Origin: Thermoactinomycetaceae bacterium
Lineage (GTDB): Bacteria; Bacillota; Bacilli; Thermoactinomycetales; Thermoactinomycetaceae
Assembly: GCA_025449475.1 (NCBI GenBank)
Contig: JANWJM010000021.1
Coordinates: 1 to 9,495, forward strand
Length of the DNA stretch: 9,495 bases
Reading direction: 5' to 3'
Position 1 is the first letter of the stretch. Each line of letters opens with the position of its first letter. The notes beneath the pieces are model-generated. The model made no database searches. It was not told the DNA's origin and saw only the letters and a list, made by a program, of their open reading frames with translations. Position numbers and translations under genes: made by a program. Positions 6,546 to 9,495 of this stretch are shown in pieces.

Positions 6546-7139
6546 TTGACAGGAAAAACACATAGCGCAGTTGGCTTGGCAACAGGAATAGGAGTTGTTT
6601 ATCTAGGAGGTGCAGATAGTTGGATCGATGTTATCGCAACGGTAGCAGTTTCATTTGTTGCTTCTTTATTGCCAGATATTGATGCGGAGGAAAGCAAAAT
6701 CCAAAGCATGTTATTACCGGAAATGTCAAGAAAAGGGCGGATTGCGATCTATCTGGGAATTGCTGTTTTATTATTCTCATTGTTTGCTATTGTACCAAAT
6801 ACTCCATTGTGGGTTCTTCTGCTCGGTATTTTTTTTGGAATTGTACCGTTTGCGCCACACCGAACGGTTACTCATTCACTGGTGATGGTGCTTTATTTAG
6901 GATGGATTGTCCATCAAATCTCACCGGAATTGATGTGGCCTTTTGTAGCCGGTTACCTGTCTCATTTAATCACAGATGCGTTAACCGTTTCGGGAATCCC
7001 TTTCTTTTGGCCGTTGTCAACGAAAATTAGCCTGAGTAAGATCGGGATCCGGATTAAAACGGGAAGTATGACTGACCAATGGGTGGGTCATGTGGCATTC
7101 ATCTTATTTTTTCTGGGCATTCTTTATCTCTTTATCTGA
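6546..7139 (+). CDS. YdjM/DUF457-family membrane protein (putative metal-dependent hydrolase)
   Basis: The family is annotated as inner-membrane metal-dependent hydrolases, named after E. coli YdjM, a LexA-controlled gene; the substrate is not known to me. The 197-residue product shows the family pattern. THSAVG with His6 lies near the start. LLPDIDAEESKI (41-52) carries acidic residues, then come HRTVTHS (105-111) and GYLSHLITDAL (136-146), followed by the GIPFFWPLS turn (150-158). His, Asp and His in these motifs are the likely metal ligands. Four or five hydrophobic segments (about 10-21, 27-42, 66-83, 88-103, 112-124 and 182-197) point to the cytoplasmic membrane. The start is TTG at 6546 with GGGGGAGA (6533-6540) 5 bases upstream; no in-frame ATG is near. 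It seems to be transcribed alone. Family assignment is good; activity is unproven. Confidence 0.85.
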   Translation: MTGKTHSAVGLATGIGVVYLGGADSWIDVIATVAVSFVASLLPDIDAEESKIQSMLLPEMSRKGRIAIYLGIAVLLFSLFAIVPNTPLWVLLLGIFFGIVPFAPHRTVTHSLVMVLYLGWIVHQISPELMWPFVAGYLSHLITDALTVSGIPFFWPLSTKISLSKIGIRIKTGSMTDQWVGHVAFILFFLGILYLFI

Positions 7140-7148
7140 AATGTATAT

Positions 7149-7200
7149 CCCCTTTTCTCATCCCATATACTAAGTATAATCATGATGAAAAGGGGGTTTT
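7149..7200 (+). terminator. Hairpin: terminator that also covers the ytxC ribosome site
   Basis: CCCCTTTT (7149-7156) pairs with AAAAGGGG (7188-7195). After a two-base bulge CATC (7159-7162) pairs with GATG (7184-7187), and TATAC/GTATA (7166-7170 with 7174-7178) can close the top. Four T follow, then C. It begins 10 bases after the stop of the DUF457 gene, so it can act as its terminator, though the T-run is short. Its 3' arm is also the only good ribosome-binding site for the probable CTG start of ytxC at 7207, so the same hairpin could hold translation of ytxC down. Confidence 0.65.
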
Positions 7201-7206
7201 CAAACA

Positions 7207-8055
7207 CTGACTTTTATTATTTCGATCCCTTGTCATCCGAAAAAGGAACGTATCTCTTTTCAACAGTTGATGGGAGATATGATCGCGCAATTACAGCGAG
7301 CAAAAGTTGTCTGTTCGTTGGATGAAAAAGTGATGGGAGATAGATATGTCTTTTGTTGTTGGTTTCGTAAGCATGAAAAAAAACGATTGATCCTGAAAAT
7401 CAGTCAGGTGATTTCGAACTTTTTCTTTACACATATCGAAAAAACATGGAAACGTCAGATGATCGATAAACAGTATCAATCTCCCTATCCAGAGGATCTG
7501 GAGGAAATTGAAGGACGAATTGATCAACTGTTGAAAGATGCTAAACAAGAAGTCATAGTAAAAAAAGAACACTTTAGGGATTCACTTCGTCGTTTTTTGG
7601 AAGAGAATCATTGTCTCGCCATCGATGGTTACCTTCGTTTTCGTACACAATCCTATCGGAAATGGTTGAGCAGCATCATTCAAGAGGCGATTGATGATTA
7701 TTTATTAGATCGTGAATATAAGGAATTTATAGAATTACTAAAATATTTTGTATCCATTCAAAAATCAAGCTTTCTTTGTGTTCATGTGATTCATAAAGAT
7801 CGAAAGCGATTTCACTTGTTAAAAGAAGATGGCACTCCCATAAAAGTGAATGAACTGGATAAGACCTTTCATGAAATGATGGGTCAGTCATTCTCTGGAG
7901 AAGATTTTATTGTTGGGGCTTTAATCTCCACAGCACCAGAACAGGTTGTTTTACATACGAACTCTCCTGATGAAAATGTGATACGGACATTATTGCAAAT
8001 ATTTGACGGTCGAATCACGATTTGTACAGGATGTCCAAAATGTTTTTCCTTTTAA
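7207..8055 (+). CDS. ytxC: YtxC-family protein (putative sporulation protein)
   Basis: YtxC is a protein of spore-forming Firmicutes with no known biochemical activity; the family is listed as sporulation-related. Identification rests on the overall sequence feel, especially the basic central part around FRDSLRRFLEENH and LDREYKEFIELLKYFV, on the C-terminal GDEV-like hydrophobic end, and on position just before infC, where B. subtilis also has ytxC (with thrS between). The first ATG is at 7270, but the frame is open and protein-like back to 7189. It has a beta-strand-like TFIISIP stretch, and the only good ribosome site (AAAAGGGGG, 7188-7196) stands 10 bases before a CTG at 7207. I therefore take the CTG as start, giving 282 residues. 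TTG 7267 or ATG 7270 would give 262 or 261 residues without a proper ribosome site. The C-terminus ends in a CX2C pair (CTGCPKC gives three cysteines). No membrane segment is seen. Confidence 0.75.
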   Translation: MTFIISIPCHPKKERISFQQLMGDMIAQLQRAKVVCSLDEKVMGDRYVFCCWFRKHEKKRLILKISQVISNFFFTHIEKTWKRQMIDKQYQSPYPEDLEEIEGRIDQLLKDAKQEVIVKKEHFRDSLRRFLEENHCLAIDGYLRFRTQSYRKWLSSIIQEAIDDYLLDREYKEFIELLKYFVSIQKSSFLCVHVIHKDRKRFHLLKEDGTPIKVNELDKTFHEMMGQSFSGEDFIVGALISTAPEQVVLHTNSPDENVIRTLLQIFDGRITICTGCPKCFSF

Positions 8056-8121
8056 TCCTTCATGCTATGCTTAAGATTGGAGTGCAGGATGATAGTTTGC
8101 GAACACAAGGAGATATTTTTA

Positions 8122-8151
8122 TTGACAAATTAATTATTCTTATGGTAAAAT
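8122..8151 (+). promoter_or_regulatory. Strong sigma-A promoter of infC-rpmI-rplT
   Basis: A perfect -35 box TTGACA (8122-8127) is followed after 18 bp by TAAAAT (8146-8151), with an extended -10 TG at 8143-8144. Transcription should start near 8158. The strength fits a ribosomal-protein operon held in check by attenuation. Confidence 0.85.
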
Positions 8152-8157
8152 GAGCTT

Positions 8158-8305
8158 CATTCGTGAAAGCAGAAGCACCCGCTTCTCACCTAGTCGACGC
8201 TATAGGCTGTTACTGGGTTGTAAACATATCTTTTTTTGGTATGGTAAGTGTGGGTGCTCAATGCCTCACACTCTTTTTATTTTATCTTTATGGAGGTGGC
8301 AAGTT
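8158..8305 (+). ncRNA. L20-type attenuation leader of infC
   Basis: The roughly 148-base untranslated leader lies between the promoter and the infC start. In B. subtilis ribosomal protein L20 binds such a leader, which mimics its 23S rRNA site, and causes early termination. Here I see a 5' hairpin AGAAGC/GCTTCT (8171-8176 with 8181-8186, loop ACCC) and a second stem ACCTAGT/ACTGGGT (8188-8194 with 8212-8218, one G-U pair). A terminator hairpin follows at 8247-8278. AGCACCC at 8174-8180 is exactly complementary to GGGTGCT at 8252-8258. This long-range pairing takes up GGG of the terminator stem and would prevent it, so the two folds exclude each other. That L20 chooses between them is inference from the B. 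subtilis system. Confidence 0.75.
8247..8278 (+). terminator. Attenuator terminator in the infC leader
   Basis: AGTGTGGG (8247-8254) pairs with CTCACACT (8265-8272), with one G-U pair, and is followed by CTTTTTATTTT. It lies 28 bases before the infC start, so stopping here removes the whole operon from the transcript. Confidence 0.8.
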
Positions 8306-8818
8306 ATCAGCAAGGAACAACACCTGGTCAATGAAGCGATTCGTGCGCGGGAGGTACGTCTGATAGGTCCCAATGGAAATCAATTGGGGATCAAACCCAT
8401 TCGAGAGGCTCTGCAAATGGCACAAGACCTCAATCTGGATCTAGTGAATGTAGCGCCACAAGCCAAACCACCTGTGTGTCGCATTTTGGATTATGGAAAG
8501 TTTCGTTACGAACAGAGCAAGAGGGAAAAAGAAGCTCGGAAACGCCAAAAAGTGATTCAAATTAAAGAGATCCGCTTAAGTCCATCGATCGAGGAAAACG
8601 ATGTAAGGACGAAGTTGAAGAATGTGAGAAAGTTTTTGCAAAAAGGGGATAAAGTAAAGCTAACCATTCGGTTTCGGGGGAGAGAAATCACACATAAGGA
8701 TCTCGGAAGGCAAATCTTAATTCGGATGGCGGATGAAGTAAATGATTGTTCAGAAGTAGAACGTCAGCCGAAACTGGAAGGAAAGCAAATGGTGATGATT
8801 TTATCTCCGCGACAGTAG
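8306..8818 (+). CDS. infC: Translation initiation factor IF-3
   Basis: IF3 binds the 30S subunit, keeps it apart from 50S and checks the start codon and initiator tRNA. The 170-residue product has both domains. The N-domain (about 1-75) has VNEAIRAREVRLIG, NLDLVNVAP and KPPVCRILDYGKFRYE. A lysine/arginine-rich linker follows. The C-domain (about 85-170) has KEIRLSPSIEENDVRTKL, FLQKGDKVKLTIRFRGREITH and MVMILSPRQ. No ATG, GTG or TTG stands at the right place. I chose ATC at 8306, which has GGAGGTGG (8292-8299) 6 bases upstream and gives the normal N-terminus. IF3 genes are known for AUU/AUC starts, which let IF3 repress its own translation. The ATG at 8150 would add 52 residues that are only leader RNA and lies before the transcription start. 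It is first in infC-rpmI-rplT. Confidence 0.95.
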   Translation: MSKEQHLVNEAIRAREVRLIGPNGNQLGIKPIREALQMAQDLNLDLVNVAPQAKPPVCRILDYGKFRYEQSKREKEARKRQKVIQIKEIRLSPSIEENDVRTKLKNVRKFLQKGDKVKLTIRFRGREITHKDLGRQILIRMADEVNDCSEVERQPKLEGKQMVMILSPRQ

Positions 8819-8839
8819 GAATTAGAAGGAGAGTTTACA

Positions 8840-9037
8840 ATGCCAAAAATGAAAACAAATCGATCTGCAGCTAAGCGTTTTAACAAAACGGGTTCAGGAA
8901 AAATCAAACGGAATCACGCGAATGCCAATCATTTATTGGAAAAGAAATCGTCGAGACGTAAAAGAAGACTTCGTAAATCAGCCATAATGGCAAAAGGCGA
9001 TGTGAAACGGATTCAATCAATGATTGCATATAAGTAA
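8840..9037 (+). CDS. rpmI: 50S ribosomal protein L35
   Basis: L35 is a small, very basic component of the large subunit. The 65-residue product has the family's full length and pattern: MPKMKTNRSAAKRF at the start, a GSGKIKR turn, NHLLEKKSSRRKRRLRK in the middle and a short helix at the end. AGAAGGAGAG stands about 7 bases before the ATG. It lies 21 bases after infC and 28 before rplT, so the three genes form one operon, the common bacterial order. Confidence 0.97.
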   Translation: MPKMKTNRSAAKRFNKTGSGKIKRNHANANHLLEKKSSRRKRRLRKSAIMAKGDVKRIQSMIAYK

Positions 9038-9065
9038 GGCGACTAGATGTTGAGGAGGGATTATG

Positions 9066-9413
9066 ATGCCAAGAGTAAAAGGTGGCACAGTGACACGAGC
9101 TCGTCGTAAAAAAGTTCTAAAACTGGCCAAGGGTTATGTAGGTTCGAAACATCGACTATTCCGAACAGCCAAACAACAAGTTATGAAATCATTAATGTAT
9201 GCGTACCGCGATCGGAGACAACGGAAGCGTGACTTCCGAAAGTTATGGATCATGCGTATTAATGCTGCAGCGAGATTATATGGTCTATCCTACAATAAAT
9301 TTATACATGGTTTGAAAACAGCGGGTGTAAAAATTAATCGTAAAATGCTTGCTGAATTAGCCGTATCTGATGAAAAAGCATTTGCGGCATTAGTAAATCT
9401 GGCGAAAAAATAA
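9066..9413 (+). CDS. rplT: 50S ribosomal protein L20
   Basis: L20 binds 23S rRNA early in large-subunit assembly and represses its own operon through the infC leader. The product is 115 residues, close to the family norm of about 118. It begins MPRVKGGTVTRARRKKVLKLAKGY and has the conserved YRDRRQRKRDFRKLWI...INAAARLYGLSY core and the NRKMLAELA end. Two ATG codons stand in a row (9063 and 9066). I take the second, since it gives the usual MPRVKGG start and lies 7 bases from AGGAGG (9053-9058), against 4 for the first. The N-terminal part is highly basic and extends into RNA in the ribosome. It is the last gene of the operon. Confidence 0.97.
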   Translation: MPRVKGGTVTRARRKKVLKLAKGYVGSKHRLFRTAKQQVMKSLMYAYRDRRQRKRDFRKLWIMRINAAARLYGLSYNKFIHGLKTAGVKINRKMLAELAVSDEKAFAALVNLAKK

Positions 9414-9441
9414 GAATTAATGTGAATAAAAAGTTGAAAAG

Positions 9442-9474
9442 CTTGCATCGTTATCTCAGATGCAGGTTTTTTTT
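9442..9474 (+). terminator. Intrinsic terminator of the infC operon
   Basis: CTTGCATC (9442-9449) pairs with GATGCAGG (9459-9466), with one G-U pair, around a 9-base loop. Eight T follow (9467-9474). It lies 28 bases after rplT. Confidence 0.9.
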
Positions 9475-9490
9475 CATGGAGAGGGATATA

Positions 9491-9495
9491 ATGCA
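9491..9495 (+). CDS. Possible start of a further gene, cut by the window end
   Basis: GGAGAGGG (9478-9485) stands 5 bases before an ATG at 9491, a normal ribosome site and start pair, after the rplT terminator. Only the first codon is inside the window, so the product cannot be named. The same bases contain TATAAT (9487-9492), which could instead be a -10 box. Confidence 0.3.

Noticed and set aside
7175..7180. TATAAT in the hairpin loop as a ytxC promoter
   Set aside because: No -35 box stands at the right distance; it is better explained as part of the hairpin top, though it was kept in mind for the ytxC finding.
8188..8237. Second terminator in the infC leader (stem ACCTAGT/ACTGGGT and a later run of seven T)
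   Set aside because: The T-run lies about 12 bases after the stem, too far for an intrinsic terminator; the stem is more likely part of the L20-binding fold.
8150..8305. ATG 8150 as start of infC
   Set aside because: It lies upstream of the likely transcription start and translates leader RNA; the IF3 family begins at 8306.

Overview
This window looks like chromosomal core DNA from a spore-forming member of the Bacillales. The evidence is the nrdR-dnaB-dnaI primosome-loading cluster, a YtxC-family protein, and infC-rpmI-rplT with an L20-type attenuation leader; all of these also lie close together in Bacillus subtilis. The moderately AT-rich composition, the GTG and TTG starts and the strong AGGAGG-like ribosome sites agree. 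A futalosine-pathway menaquinone gene (mqnC) sits between dnaI and ytxC, so this is not a standard Bacillus. A Thermoactinomycetaceae-like or related lineage is my guess and cannot be proved from the window.

Layout: positions 1-575 hold no recognisable gene, only hairpins and the nrdR promoter. Then come nrdR (576-1070), dnaB (1159-2550) and dnaI (2555-3490), all on the + strand. dnaB-dnaI seem to have their own promoter as well. A strong promoter right after dnaI drives three tightly packed tRNA genes (Phe-GAA, Gly-GCC, Leu-UAA), ended by a hairpin terminator. Next is a probable two-gene unit of an M24 metallopeptidase (3965-5167) and mqnC (5215-6324), with a clear terminator at 6412-6441. 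A small membrane protein of the YdjM/DUF457 family follows (6546-7139). A hairpin after it overlaps the ribosome-binding site of ytxC, which probably starts at a CTG codon (7207). The last unit has a near-consensus promoter (8122-8151), an attenuation leader, infC with an ATC start (8306), rpmI and rplT, and a terminator at 9442-9474. A following gene may begin at 9491.

How the genes work together: NrdR represses ribonucleotide reductase genes (dNTP supply), and DnaB/DnaI load the replicative helicase at the origin. The first operon therefore links precursor supply with replication start, and a DnaA-box-like 9-mer lies at its promoter. The infC operon supplies initiation factor IF3 and ribosomal proteins L35 and L20; L20 is expected to shut the operon down through the leader. 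MqnC makes a menaquinone precursor for respiration.

No mobile element, CRISPR array, defence system or clearly novel system is visible. The points most worth a second look are regulatory: the infC leader with mutually exclusive pairings, two non-standard start codons (CTG for ytxC, ATC for infC), a hairpin that joins a terminator with the ytxC ribosome site, the DnaA-like box at the nrdR promoter, and the unexplained structured stretch at 1-300.
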